From positions 1 to 37,928 of the forward strand of contig CAAGLB010000020.1 of assembly GCA_900770635.1 (NCBI GenBank): a DNA stretch of 37,928 nucleotides. The letters run 5' to 3'. The notes beneath the pieces are model-generated. The model made no database searches and was not told the origin of the DNA. It saw only the letters and a list, made by a program, of their open reading frames with translations. Shown in pieces: positions 14,310-22,407 of this stretch; within the stretch, counting starts at the first letter, position 1; each line of letters begins with the position of its first letter. The stretch comes from an uncultured Alistipes sp. (GTDB lineage Bacteria; Bacteroidota; Bacteroidia; Bacteroidales; Rikenellaceae). The translations under genes were made by a program, and so were the position numbers.

Positions 14310-14400
14310 TTTGTTGTGATAAAAGGTCGATTGCGGCCCCTAACAAAAATGCCACCAATGGGACGTACGTCAAGTACTACCCATCGGTGGCATTTTTGCC
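14307..14400 (+). repeat. Stop-codon-anchored hairpin element, copy 2 (terminator of rpoD)
   Basis: It starts with the rpoD stop in TAATTTGTTGTGATA (14307-14321). The main stem AAAAATGCCACC 14345-14356 pairs with 14386-14397, extended by ATGGG 14358-14362 with 14380-14384. The apex holds GTAC 14365-14368 and GTAC 14374-14377. A small hairpin GCCGAGTG/CACTCGGC follows at about 14398-14415. Confidence 0.75.
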
Positions 14401-14439
14401 GAGTGTTGCACTCGGCACACTTCTAACAAGAAATTAGTG

Positions 14440-14560
14440 CGCTGATTTAGGTGATAGATTAAGGGGTTTAGTGAATTTAATGAATTTAGGGAGTTTAGTG
14501 ATAGTCTTTCCCTAAGTTCCTTAAATTCCTTATTCTCCCTATCTTCCCTATCACCCCAAA
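14440..14560. repeat. Low-complexity inverted micro-repeats
   Basis: The left arm (about 14450-14500) iterates GAATTTAAT/GAATTTAGG/GAGTTTAGT. The right arm (about 14509-14556) is its approximate complement (TTCCCTAAG, TTCCTTAAATTCC, CTATCACC). GGTGATAG pairs with CTATCACC at the ends. It has the same style as the arms at 265-510 and 21225-21272 but a different sequence. Confidence 0.55.
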
Positions 14561-14576
14561 CTTTTACCTTCAACCT

Positions 14577-14606
14577 TTTGTTTTTCACTTTTTTTTCGTA
14601 CCTTCG
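14577..14606 (+). promoter_or_regulatory. Candidate promoter of the 78-bp-repeat gene
   Basis: TTTG at 14577-14580, an 18-nt spacer and TACCTTCG at 14599-14606 (one mismatch to TAnnTTTG), with the start codon 44 bp downstream. Confidence 0.5.
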
Positions 14607-14650
14607 TTCTGGAAACATTTAACTACAATCATAACTTAAACACAATAACT

Positions 14651-15496
14651 ATGAAACGCCTACTTTTACTCGTTGCCCTATGTGGCTCAATAGTTGCGGC
14701 CAAGGCACAAGCTCCCGAGCGTCAAAATTGGAATGGCGGTTTTCCACTCTATGGCAATGTCGAGTCTGTGACTATAACAGAGTATAAATTGCATGATAAA
14801 TTTGGCGAGGTTATTAGAGGCGATGTCCAAGATAAGAAAAAGTATTGCTTTAATAATGTTGGAGATGTGATTGAGCGTGCCGAATACAACTCTGATGGCT
14901 CGTTGAATGAGAAGTGTATTTACAAATACGACTCCTCTGGAAATATGATTGAGTTGGCTGGGTACAACTCTGATGGCTCGTTGAGTTGGAAGTATATTTG
15001 TAAACACGACTCCTCTGGAAATAGGATTGAGCAAGCTGAATACAACTCTGATGGCTCGTTGGATGAGAAGTATATTGCTAAATACGACTCCTCTGGAAAT
15101 ATGATTGAGAAAGCTCGTTACAACTCTGATGGCTCGTTGGCTCGTAAGTATATTTATAAATACGACTCCTCTGGAAATAAGATTGAGTGGGCTTGGTACA
15201 ACTCTGATGGCTCGTTGTGCGATAAGTATATTTACAAATACGACACCTCTGGAAATATGATTGAGGAGGCTAAATACTCCTCTGATGGCTCGTTGAATGA
15301 GAAGTATATTTATAAATACGACTCCTCTGGAAATAGGATTGAGGATGCTCGTTACAACTCTGATGGCTCGTTGAATTGGAAGAGGATTTTTAAATACGAC
15401 TCATCAAGAAATCTAATTGAAGCGACCGAATATAAAAGCGAAGCGCTAATACCTGTATCTCAAGAGGAGTATAAAATTGTTTATCGCAACGAGTAA
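14651..15496 (+). CDS. Secreted protein of tandem 26-residue YD-like repeats
   Basis: The 281-residue protein has a signal peptide (MKRLLLLVALCGSIVAAKA, cleaved before QAPERQ). After about 60 residues, seven full 26-residue units follow (DNA 14885-15430, 78 bp each) of the form YNSDGSLxxKYIYKYDSSGNMIExAx. They resemble the motif of RHS/YD-repeat proteins, which form beta-structures. The units are nearly identical except at the two residues after DGSL and those around IExAx. The function is unknown; an exported or periplasmic protein is likely, and no lipobox is seen. It lies between two copies of the stop-codon hairpin element. Confidence 0.8.
   Translation: MKRLLLLVALCGSIVAAKAQAPERQNWNGGFPLYGNVESVTITEYKLHDKFGEVIRGDVQDKKKYCFNNVGDVIERAEYNSDGSLNEKCIYKYDSSGNMIELAGYNSDGSLSWKYICKHDSSGNRIEQAEYNSDGSLDEKYIAKYDSSGNMIEKARYNSDGSLARKYIYKYDSSGNKIEWAWYNSDGSLCDKYIYKYDTSGNMIEEAKYSSDGSLNEKYIYKYDSSGNRIEDARYNSDGSLNWKRIFKYDSSRNLIEATEYKSEALIPVSQEEYKIVYRNE
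14885..15430 (+). repeat. Seven tandem 78-bp coding repeats
   Basis: Units start at 14885, 14963, 15041, 15119, 15197, 15275 and 15353. The period is exactly 78 bp, so copy-number change keeps the frame. A diverged half unit precedes and follows the array. Confidence 0.95.
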
Positions 15497-15618
15497 TTTG
15501 TTGTGATAAGGGGCTATTCTCGGCCCATTGCAAAAAGATGAGCACCTGAGGCTGTACGTTTTGTACTATCCTCGGGTGCTCATCTTTTTGCAATAGACCA
15601 AGCCTAACCTCTTCTAAC
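15494..15618 (+). repeat. Stop-codon-anchored hairpin element, copy 3 (terminator)
   Basis: It starts with the stop in TAATTTGTTGTGATA (15494-15508, identical to copy 2). A small GGGGC/GGCCC hairpin is followed by a 16-bp stem, 15531-15546 with 15575-15590, and an apex with GTAC 15554-15557 and GTAC 15563-15566. The right flank GCCTAACCTCTT (15602-15613) is shared with copy 1. Confidence 0.75.
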
Positions 15619-15663
15619 CCCAAATTCTACTTGTTGGGCTCATTGTAAGATAGCAGCGCCTAA

Positions 15664-17226
15664 TTATATCACACCACGTGTGCGGTCGTCGAAGGCTGTG
15701 AGGGCGGCCTTAGCACCCTCGCCCATAGCAATGATTATCTGCTTGTAGGGCACCGACGACACATCGCCTGCGGCATACACGCCTGGGATGTTGGTGCGGC
15801 AATGAGCGTCGATAATAATCTCGCCGATACGTGTCTTATCCAACTCCGCAAAAGGCTGGCTATTAGCACTTAGGCCAATCTGAACAAACACGCCATCAAG
15901 CTCAAGCGTATGCTCCTCACTTGTTTGGCGGTTCTTGAGTTGCAGGGCTGTCACCTTATCGCCATTGCCCACCACCTTCATCGTCTGCGTAGATGTAAGT
16001 ATCTCAACATTAGCGAGGCTACGTGCCTTATCCTGAAGCACTTGGTCAGCCTTTAAGCTATCCATAAACTCGATAACCGTAACCTTCTGGCAGATGCCCG
16101 CAAGGTCGATAGCTGCCTCGATGCCCGAGTTGCCGCCACCCACAACCGCAACACGCTTACCAGCGTAGAATGGGCCATCGCAGTGAGGACAGAAGGCAAC
16201 GCCACGACCGATATACTCGGCCTCGCCCTCGACATTAAGGCGACGCCAGCCAGCACCTGTGGCAATGATAACCGCTGGGGCACTAAACACCTCGCCACCA
16301 ACAACCCTCACAACCTTCTCCTTGCCCAGCAACTCTGTCGACTCGATACGACGATTCTCGAACAACTCGATAGGATAGTGCGTGAGATGTGTGCGTAGGT
16401 TATCGGCAAGCTCGCTACCTGTGGTATATGGCACAGAGATTAGGTTCTCGATACCCACAGTCTCCTTCACCTGGCCGCCTATGCGCTCAGCCAATATTGC
16501 CACCCTAAGGCCCTTGCGTGCCGAGTAGATGGCTGCCGACGCACCAGCAGGGCCACCACCAACCACCACAACATCGAAGCTACGATGAACAGGCTCAGCA
16601 TCGCTCTGCGCCTCAGCCTTAGATGGATACCTCTGCTCTAACTTCTCCAACAACTCGCCCATAGAGCCACGACCTACGTGCAACAACTCGCCATCGGCAA
16701 ACACGCTTGGCACAGCCTGAACACCCCTCTTATCGACCTCATCCTGGAATAGTGCGCCATCGACCATCTCGTGGCGAATGTTCGGATTGAGCAACGCAAA
16801 GATATTGAGTGTCTGCACCACATCGGGGCAGTTGGTACAGCTCAACGATATATATGTCTGCACCTTAATATCGCCCTGCAAAGCACGCACACGGCGAGCT
16901 ATACCCTCGTCGGGGAGGTTCTTGCCCTTGCCATCAGCATTGAGCACAGCCAGCAGCAGCGATGTAAACTCATGACCATTGGGAATACCTCGGAAGCTGA
17001 TGCCCGTAGGCTCGCCGTTTTTCAATAGTTCAAAATAGAGGGCATTGCCTGTGGCCTCATTATGCTTAACGGCGATATGAGAAGATGTCGATGCAAAATC
17101 GTTGAGAAACTCTGCCATCTGGCCACCCTCCTCTCGCTGAGAAGATATGTAGGCAGAGAGTGTATAGTCGGATTCCAGATTACCGAATATCTCAGTTACT
17201 TGCTGGATGATTGATGAATCTAACAT
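15664..17226 (-). CDS. ahpF: Alkyl hydroperoxide reductase subunit F
   Basis: The 520-residue flavoprotein passes electrons from NAD(P)H through FAD and two disulfides to AhpC. The N-terminal double-thioredoxin-fold domain has its redox pair at C130/C133 (SCTNCPDVVQ). The FAD domain starts at VVVGGGPAGASAA (220-232). The second redox pair is C346/C349 (FCPHCDG). The NAD(P) site is VAVVGGGNSGIEAA and the FAD tail is VYAAGDVSS. Length matches the family. The gene follows ahpC by 66 bp, with a hairpin in between that may set the ahpC:ahpF ratio. Confidence 0.97.
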   Translation of the reverse strand: MLDSSIIQQVTEIFGNLESDYTLSAYISSQREEGGQMAEFLNDFASTSSHIAVKHNEATGNALYFELLKNGEPTGISFRGIPNGHEFTSLLLAVLNADGKGKNLPDEGIARRVRALQGDIKVQTYISLSCTNCPDVVQTLNIFALLNPNIRHEMVDGALFQDEVDKRGVQAVPSVFADGELLHVGRGSMGELLEKLEQRYPSKAEAQSDAEPVHRSFDVVVVGGGPAGASAAIYSARKGLRVAILAERIGGQVKETVGIENLISVPYTTGSELADNLRTHLTHYPIELFENRRIESTELLGKEKVVRVVGGEVFSAPAVIIATGAGWRRLNVEGEAEYIGRGVAFCPHCDGPFYAGKRVAVVGGGNSGIEAAIDLAGICQKVTVIEFMDSLKADQVLQDKARSLANVEILTSTQTMKVVGNGDKVTALQLKNRQTSEEHTLELDGVFVQIGLSANSQPFAELDKTRIGEIIIDAHCRTNIPGVYAAGDVSSVPYKQIIIAMGEGAKAALTAFDDRTRGVI

Positions 17227-17249
17227 AGCTTTTATTGAGTTTAGGTTTC

Positions 17250-17281
17250 GGAGTGCCTAAGGAGTTTTCCTTCGGCACTCC
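17250..17281 (-). terminator. Intercistronic hairpin between ahpC and ahpF
   Basis: GGAGTGCC 17250-17257 pairs with GGCACTCC 17274-17281, with inner AAGGA 17259-17263 and TCCTT 17268-17272. No T run follows on the minus strand, so partial termination or protection of the ahpC mRNA end is more likely than full termination. Confidence 0.6.
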
Positions 17282-17292
17282 AAAGGTTTCAA

Positions 17293-17859
17293 TTAGATTT
17301 TTCCTACAAGGTCGATGCTTGGTTTGAGAGTCTCGCCACCCTGCTTCCACTTCGCTGGGCACACCTCGCCAGGGTGGTTAGCTACGAAGATAGCCGCCTC
17401 GACCTTGCGCACCAACTCGTCGGCATTGCGACCGATGCTGTTGTCCTGAATCTCGGCGATCTTAATCTTGCCCTCAGGGTTTACGAGGAATGTGCCACGA
17501 TAGGCCATGCCATCCTCCTCGATCATCACGCCGAAGCCACGACTAAGCACGCCTGTTGGATCGGCCAACATTGGGTAGTTGATCTTGCGGATGCTCTCCG
17601 ATGCGTCGTGCCATGCCTTGTGAACAAAGTGCGAGTCGGTACTTACCGAGTAAACCTCTACACCCAAGCTCTTGAGCTTCTCGTACTTCTCAGCAAGGTC
17701 GACCAACTCGGTTGGACATACAAACGTGAAGTCGGCTGGGTAGAAGAAGAAGATCGCCCACTTGCCCTTAACGTCGTCGCTCGATACTGTTGTGAATGCG
17801 CCGTTGTGGTAAGCCTGAACCTTGAACTCTGGAAGCTGTGCGTTGATAATAGATGTCAT
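17293..17859 (-). CDS. ahpC: Alkyl hydroperoxide reductase subunit C (2-Cys peroxiredoxin)
   Basis: The 188-residue peroxiredoxin reduces H2O2, organic peroxides and peroxynitrite in the cytoplasm. The peroxidatic Cys48 is in FYPADFTFVCPTELVDL and the resolving Cys167 in HPGEVCPAKWKQG, as in typical 2-Cys AhpC; length is normal (about 187). AhpF downstream is its reductase. A consensus promoter lies at 17960-17989, about 100 bp upstream, leaving a leader that could carry regulation. No regulator gene adjoins. Confidence 0.98.
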   Translation of the reverse strand: MTSIINAQLPEFKVQAYHNGAFTTVSSDDVKGKWAIFFFYPADFTFVCPTELVDLAEKYEKLKSLGVEVYSVSTDSHFVHKAWHDASESIRKINYPMLADPTGVLSRGFGVMIEEDGMAYRGTFLVNPEGKIKIAEIQDNSIGRNADELVRKVEAAIFVANHPGEVCPAKWKQGGETLKPSIDLVGKI

Positions 17860-17959
17860 AATCGTAATTGTTTTATTAGTTAATATTATTTAATTCTTAT
17901 CTTAGTATAGTTTACAAATATTATATTTTGCGTTTCTATAACTTTATCTTATCTGGGTG

Positions 17960-17989
17960 CAAAGGTATAAAAGAAATTTTAAGTGCAAA
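17960..17989 (-). promoter_or_regulatory. Promoter of ahpC
   Basis: On the minus strand: TTTG (17989-17986), an 18-nt spacer, TACCTTTG (17967-17960). Between here and the next gene (17990-18183) I see only AT-rich sequence. Confidence 0.7.
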
Positions 17990-18183
17990 TATTTTTCGCC
18001 AAAATCTTTAATCATATATTTTTATGACGTTATAAGCAAAACAAATACCACGCCACACGGTCATCATTTCAGCTAATAACAATCAATGATTTATACGCAT
18101 GTAAAGCTAACCACCACACCATGCGGCAGTCATAAAGATTGCCACCCTGTCGCACCTCTCATTTACAATTCGTGGCACAATCT

Positions 18184-18214
18184 TTTGCCATTTACGTGCA
18201 AATGTTTAACTTTG
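18184..18214 (+). promoter_or_regulatory. Promoter of the PfkB-family kinase gene
   Basis: TTTG at 18184-18187, a 19-nt spacer and TAACTTTG at 18207-18214. The start codon at 18240 leaves a leader of about 19 nt. Confidence 0.75.
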
Positions 18215-18239
18215 TACTTGTGTAACACAAAACCAGACT

Positions 18240-19244
18240 ATGAACAAGAGTGTAATAGGCATAGGTAATGCACTTACCGACATGCTCGTTAACCTATCGA
18301 ACGATAACGTACTCGAGGAGTATCAGCTCGCTAAGGGCTCAATGAGCCTTGTAGACAGCAAATTTCAGACTGCCATATCTAAGTCGTTAGCCGGACTACC
18401 CTACTCGCTATCGCTTGGCGGCTCGGCTGCAAACACCATACGTGCCATGGCACACTTAGGCACACGCTGCGGATTTATCGGCAAGGTAGGCGAGGACAAC
18501 ACAGGCGAATTTTATGAGCAGGCGCTACGCAACATCGACGTAGCACCATACATTCTTCGCTCGGACAACAAGTCGGGAAAGTGCGTATCGCTAATATCTC
18601 CCGATGGCGAGCGTACCTTTGTCACTCACCTCGGCGCAGCCCTCGACCTTACGGCCGACGAGATCGACGCAGCGGTATTCGACAGCTACGACTACCTATA
18701 TATTGAGGGTTACTTGGTGCAGGATCACGACCTTATACGTCGCACCATAGAGCGTGCCAAGGAGCACGGCGCAAAGATAGCTTTGGACCTTGCATCGTTT
18801 AACGTCGTGGAAGAGAATCGTGACTTCCTGCGTGACCTCGTAGCCAAGCACGTCGACATACTCTTTGCTAACGAGGACGAGGCACGAGCATTTAGTGGCG
18901 AGAGCAACCCAGAGTTGGCGTTGCAGCAGATAAGCGAGGTGTGCGAGTTGGTGATTGTTAAGATAGGCACACGTGGTGCGCTCATCAAGCGTGGAGATGA
19001 GAATGTTCACGTGGGCATCATGGCAGCAGCAAAGCGTGTCGACACAACGGGAGCTGGCGACTTCTACGCCGCAGGCTTCATGGCGGGATTGTGCGAGGGC
19101 CTAACACTACGTCAGTGCGGCACAATGGGTGCTATTGCTGCTGGCAAGGTCATAGAGGTTGTTGGCACAACACTCAGCGACGAGGCATGGTCCGACATCA
19201 AGAGTCTGTGCCACAAGGTACGTACCGAGCAATACCTATTCTAA
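18240..19244 (+). CDS. PfkB-family carbohydrate/nucleoside kinase (adenosine-kinase-like)
   Basis: The 334-residue sugar or nucleoside kinase of the ribokinase/PfkB family transfers phosphate from ATP. Signature 1 is LGGSAANTIRAMAHLG with GKVGEDNTG (about 59-88). Signature 2 with the catalytic Asp and anion hole is DTTGAGDFYAAGF (about 265-277). The nucleotide region has GTRGALIKRG. The N-terminus (GIGNALTDMLV) resembles the adenosine-kinase-like branch, but the substrate is not fixed by sequence. It is monocistronic, with its own promoter and a strong terminator at 19252-19291. Confidence 0.88.
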   Translation: MNKSVIGIGNALTDMLVNLSNDNVLEEYQLAKGSMSLVDSKFQTAISKSLAGLPYSLSLGGSAANTIRAMAHLGTRCGFIGKVGEDNTGEFYEQALRNIDVAPYILRSDNKSGKCVSLISPDGERTFVTHLGAALDLTADEIDAAVFDSYDYLYIEGYLVQDHDLIRRTIERAKEHGAKIALDLASFNVVEENRDFLRDLVAKHVDILFANEDEARAFSGESNPELALQQISEVCELVIVKIGTRGALIKRGDENVHVGIMAAAKRVDTTGAGDFYAAGFMAGLCEGLTLRQCGTMGAIAAGKVIEVVGTTLSDEAWSDIKSLCHKVRTEQYLF

Positions 19245-19251
19245 AAAATAT

Positions 19252-19291
19252 GAGTCTGTCCAACAAGTTATATGGACAGACTCTTTTTTTT
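19252..19291 (+). terminator. Terminator of the PfkB gene (bidirectional)
   Basis: GAGTCTGTCCA 19252-19262 pairs with TGGACAGACTC 19273-19283 and is followed by eight T. On the other strand the stem is followed by ATATTTTTTAG, so it may also stop minus-strand transcription of ygiQ. The next about 115 bp hold only a small GGTCTG/CAGACC hairpin (about 19321-19334). Confidence 0.9.
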
Positions 19292-19409
19292 AGAAGTTGT
19301 ATAACAAGAGCTAATTTTAGGTCTGCACAGACCGAGAAAACCGCAGCATACTGAGGCGTATGTGAGGATTTTCGAGGCAAGCATATTTGCTGTTAGACAG
19401 CTTCTCTCG

Positions 19410-21200
19410 TTATCTGCGTCGTCGTGCGTTAGTCTTAGCCGCAGCCTTGTGCTGTGGCTTTTTTGTTGTACGCTCAGGCTTGCCTGCTTGACGCTCAGGC
19501 TCTTCGGAGAAGAAGTAGCTCTTCTGGCGGCGTTTATCCTCCTGCGAGCGAGCCACATATATTTGCTTGCCATCGTATGGGTTTTCGCCCATGTAGAACA
19601 TAACCGACGAGAGAGTCATCGGCGTAGGCGTAAGATCCTGCACCTGCTCGAGGTTGAAATGTAGCTTGCCCAGCACCTTCTGAGCCAAGGCTCGCATGTC
19701 ACGCTCCTCGCAGCCTGGGTGCGACGATATAAAATAAGGTATGAGCTGATACTTCAAGCCCTCACGACGACAGATGGTGTTAAAGCGGCTATTCATACGC
19801 TCGAACATCTCGAACGAGGGCTTGCGCATAAGCCTAAGCACATGCTCCTCGGTATGCTCAGGCGCAACTTTAAGGCGGCCCGAGGTGTGATGCTTAACAA
19901 CGGTCTCGAAGTATGGCGAATCATCGAATAGGTCGTAACGTATGCCGCTACCGATGAAAGCTTTTTTGATGCCCTTAATCTCACGCACCTTACGATAGAG
20001 TTCCAACAGCGGGCGATGGTCGTTGTTCATGTTGGGGCATAGCTTAGGATGCAGGCACGATGGGCGCTTACACTTCTTGCACAGCTCCTCGTTCTTGCCA
20101 CTCATGCGATACATGTTTGCCGAGGGAGCACCCACATCCGAGATGTAGCCCTTGAAGTCGGGCATAGCAGTCACCTTCTTAATCTCCTCGAGGATAGAGC
20201 GCTCGGAGCGTGAGCTGATAAACTTGCCCTGATGCGCCGAGATGGTGCAGAACGAGCAGCCGCCAAAGCATCCACGATGGATATTCACCGAGTGCTTGAT
20301 CATCTCCCACGCAGGGATATCGCCCTTGCCCTTATAGCGAGGGTGCGGAGCACGCTCGTATGGCATGTCGAACGAGTGGTCGAGCTCCTCAGTGGTGAGC
20401 CTCTCATGCGGAGGGGTGATGACAACATAGCTATCACCAACCTTCTCTACGAGTGTCGTCTGGCACTCCATCATGTTGCTCAATGTTTCTATATGACAGA
20501 AGTTCTCGCCGAACTTACGCTTATCTTGCTGACACTCCTCGAAGGAGCTGAGCACTATGGTTTTGCCATTATATAGCTTCTCGGCATACTCTCTATCGGC
20601 CACGAAGCCCACCTGACGTAAGCCTCTGAGTAGCTTCATATTAAAGCCATTACGCAGAGCCTTAGCCACCTCACGTATCACCTTATCGCCCATGCCATAG
20701 ACAAGTAGGTCAGCACCTGAAGTGAGCAATATAGATTGTTGCAGTTTATCGCTCCAATAGTCGTAGTGTGTCAAGCGGCGCAACGACGCCTCGATGCCAC
20801 CTACAACAACAGGGGTATGCGGATATAGCTTTTTGAGGATTTTTGTGTATGTATCTACCGTGCGGTCGGGGCGGAATCCTGCCTTACCACCAGGCGTGTA
20901 AGCATCGTTGGAGCGCAGACGCAGATTTGCGGTATAGTGGTTTACCATCGAGTCCATAGCTCCTGCCGACACGGCGAAGAATAGGCGTGGCTTGCCCAAC
21001 TTCTTGAAGTCACGCAGGTCGTCACGCCAATTTGGCTGTGGCACAATAGCCACACGATAGCCCTCGGCCTCGAGAATGCGGCCAATAACGGCAGGGCCAA
21101 ATGCAGGGTGGTCGATGTAGGCATCACCCGAGAAGATGATCACGTCGAGCTCATCCCAGCCACGAGCCTCAACCTCCTTTGTTGTTGTCGGCAAAAACAT
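19410..21200 (-). CDS. ygiQ: YgiQ family radical SAM protein
   Basis: The 596-residue protein is a member of the UPF0313/YgiQ radical-SAM family. The N-terminal domain has VIIFSGDAYIDHPAFGPAVIGR (20-41), typical of YgiQ. The [4Fe-4S] cysteines C311, C315 and C318 lie in HRGCFGGCSFCTI. The later part has a cysteine cluster (CKKCKRPSCLHPKLCP) and VAPEHTEEHVL. The C-terminus is a basic tail (KKPQHKAAAKTNARRRR). The reaction of YgiQ is not known. It is the last gene of the minus-strand run, 83 bp after rluD, with an inverted-repeat hairpin in the gap. Confidence 0.93.
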   Translation of the reverse strand: MFLPTTTKEVEARGWDELDVIIFSGDAYIDHPAFGPAVIGRILEAEGYRVAIVPQPNWRDDLRDFKKLGKPRLFFAVSAGAMDSMVNHYTANLRLRSNDAYTPGGKAGFRPDRTVDTYTKILKKLYPHTPVVVGGIEASLRRLTHYDYWSDKLQQSILLTSGADLLVYGMGDKVIREVAKALRNGFNMKLLRGLRQVGFVADREYAEKLYNGKTIVLSSFEECQQDKRKFGENFCHIETLSNMMECQTTLVEKVGDSYVVITPPHERLTTEELDHSFDMPYERAPHPRYKGKGDIPAWEMIKHSVNIHRGCFGGCSFCTISAHQGKFISSRSERSILEEIKKVTAMPDFKGYISDVGAPSANMYRMSGKNEELCKKCKRPSCLHPKLCPNMNNDHRPLLELYRKVREIKGIKKAFIGSGIRYDLFDDSPYFETVVKHHTSGRLKVAPEHTEEHVLRLMRKPSFEMFERMNSRFNTICRREGLKYQLIPYFISSHPGCEERDMRALAQKVLGKLHFNLEQVQDLTPTPMTLSSVMFYMGENPYDGKQIYVARSQEDKRRQKSYFFSEEPERQAGKPERTTKKPQHKAAAKTNARRRR

Positions 21201-21224
21201 AAACGTCTATAATGAGTAGTGAGA

Positions 21225-21272
21225 AATGAGTAATTAGTAGCAAAAGATATTACTAACTTCTAATTACTCATT
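21225..21272 (-). repeat. AT-rich inverted repeat between rluD and ygiQ
   Basis: AATGAGTAATTAG (21225-21237) is a perfect 13-bp inverted match to CTAATTACTCATT (21260-21272). Related pieces (TAATGAGTAGTGAG, TTACTAATTA) extend the arms imperfectly. No T run follows, so it is a weak terminator or a processing signal. Confidence 0.6.
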
Positions 21273-21283
21273 ACTAATTAAAC

Positions 21284-22393
21284 TTAAATTTCATCAAGGT
21301 CTAAGCCCACAGAGTCGGTATATCCCTCCCACTTCTGCAACACCGCTTTAAGGTCATCGGGGAGCTCCGACTCGAACTGGATATACTTACCCGTTGTTGG
21401 ATGCACAAAGCCCAAAGCACGAGCATGCAACGACTGACGAGGAATTAGCTTGAAGCAGTTTTCTATAAACTGCTTATACTTCTGAAACGTAGTACCCTTC
21501 AATATACGGTCGCCACCATATCTCTCGTCGTTGAACAAGGGGTGTCCCTGCCACGACATGTGAACACGTATCTGGTGCGTACGGCCTGTCTCGAGGCGAC
21601 ACTCAACAAGTGTCACATAGCCATATCGGCGCAACACCTTGAAGTGTGTAACAGCATGCTTACCATCCGAGCCATCTGCAAACACATACATCTGCAAGCG
21701 CTCCTTGGGGCTACGGCCAATATTTCCGATGATAGTACCCTCATCCTCAGCGATATTACCCCACACGAGGGCAACGTAGCGACGATAGATGGTATGGTCA
21801 AAAAATTGCTTGGCAAGGTACGCATGTGCCTTCTCGTTCTTAGCCACAACCAGCAATCCTGAGGTATCCTTGTCGATACGGTGCACAAGGCCCGCACGAG
21901 CATTTCCCTCGGAGAACATAGGCAAGTTCTGCAAATGGTAAGAGAGCGCATGTACCAGCGTGCCGCTATGGTTACCCACACCAGGGTGCACAACCATGCC
22001 CGCAGCCTTATTCACCACGATGATGTCGTCGTCCTCATAAACGATGTCCAACGGTATATTTTCGGGCACTATCTCCTCCTTACGGCGAGGATATGGCATG
22101 ACGATAGATATCTGGTCGAGGGGCTTAATCTTGTAGCTCGACTTCTGAGGCTTGCCATTAACGAGGATATTTCCGCCATCAGCAGCAGTCTGAATACGGT
22201 TGCGTGAGGTATTTTCAAGACGAATGGTAAGGTACTTGTCAAGACGCATCATCGACTGCCCCTTATCCACCGTCACAGCAAAATGCTCATACATCTCGTC
22301 GCCCTCCTCAACAGAGTCGGAGACTACCATATCGAGCTCGTCGTCGAGCAACTCGCCATCAATGCTCTTAGCGCTAAAATCTTTCACACTCAA
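21284..22393 (-). CDS. rluD: RluD-type 23S rRNA pseudouridine synthase
   Basis: The 369-residue RluA/RluD-family enzyme isomerises uridines in 23S rRNA helix 69. It has an N-terminal S4 RNA-binding domain (about 50-110, MRLDKYLTIRLENTSRNRIQTAADGGNILVNG). The catalytic motif is HRIDKDTSGLLVVAKN (about 172-187), with the essential Asp. GRTHQIRVHM and a typical C-terminal part (LHARALGFVHP) follow. An acidic extra N-terminus (DGELLDDELDMVVSDSVEEGDE) precedes the S4 domain. It begins 14 bp after the PASTA protein stop and is probably co-transcribed. Confidence 0.93.
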   Translation of the reverse strand: MSVKDFSAKSIDGELLDDELDMVVSDSVEEGDEMYEHFAVTVDKGQSMMRLDKYLTIRLENTSRNRIQTAADGGNILVNGKPQKSSYKIKPLDQISIVMPYPRRKEEIVPENIPLDIVYEDDDIIVVNKAAGMVVHPGVGNHSGTLVHALSYHLQNLPMFSEGNARAGLVHRIDKDTSGLLVVAKNEKAHAYLAKQFFDHTIYRRYVALVWGNIAEDEGTIIGNIGRSPKERLQMYVFADGSDGKHAVTHFKVLRRYGYVTLVECRLETGRTHQIRVHMSWQGHPLFNDERYGGDRILKGTTFQKYKQFIENCFKLIPRQSLHARALGFVHPTTGKYIQFESELPDDLKAVLQKWEGYTDSVGLDLDEI

Positions 22394-22407
22394 AAAGTTT
22401 TTGATTA

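Noticed and set aside
14370..14618. 82-codon minus-strand frame with SLNSLNSLN repeats
   Set aside because: It translates the low-complexity inverted micro-repeats and the end of the hairpin element.
14885..15430. CRISPR array
   Set aside because: The 78-bp period is contiguous and in frame with a signal-peptide protein, and there are no unique spacers or cas genes.
19292..19409. Possible dispersed repeat between the PfkB gene terminator and ygiQ
   Set aside because: The sequence looked familiar as intergenic Bacteroidota DNA, but there is no second copy in the window, so it cannot be supported here.
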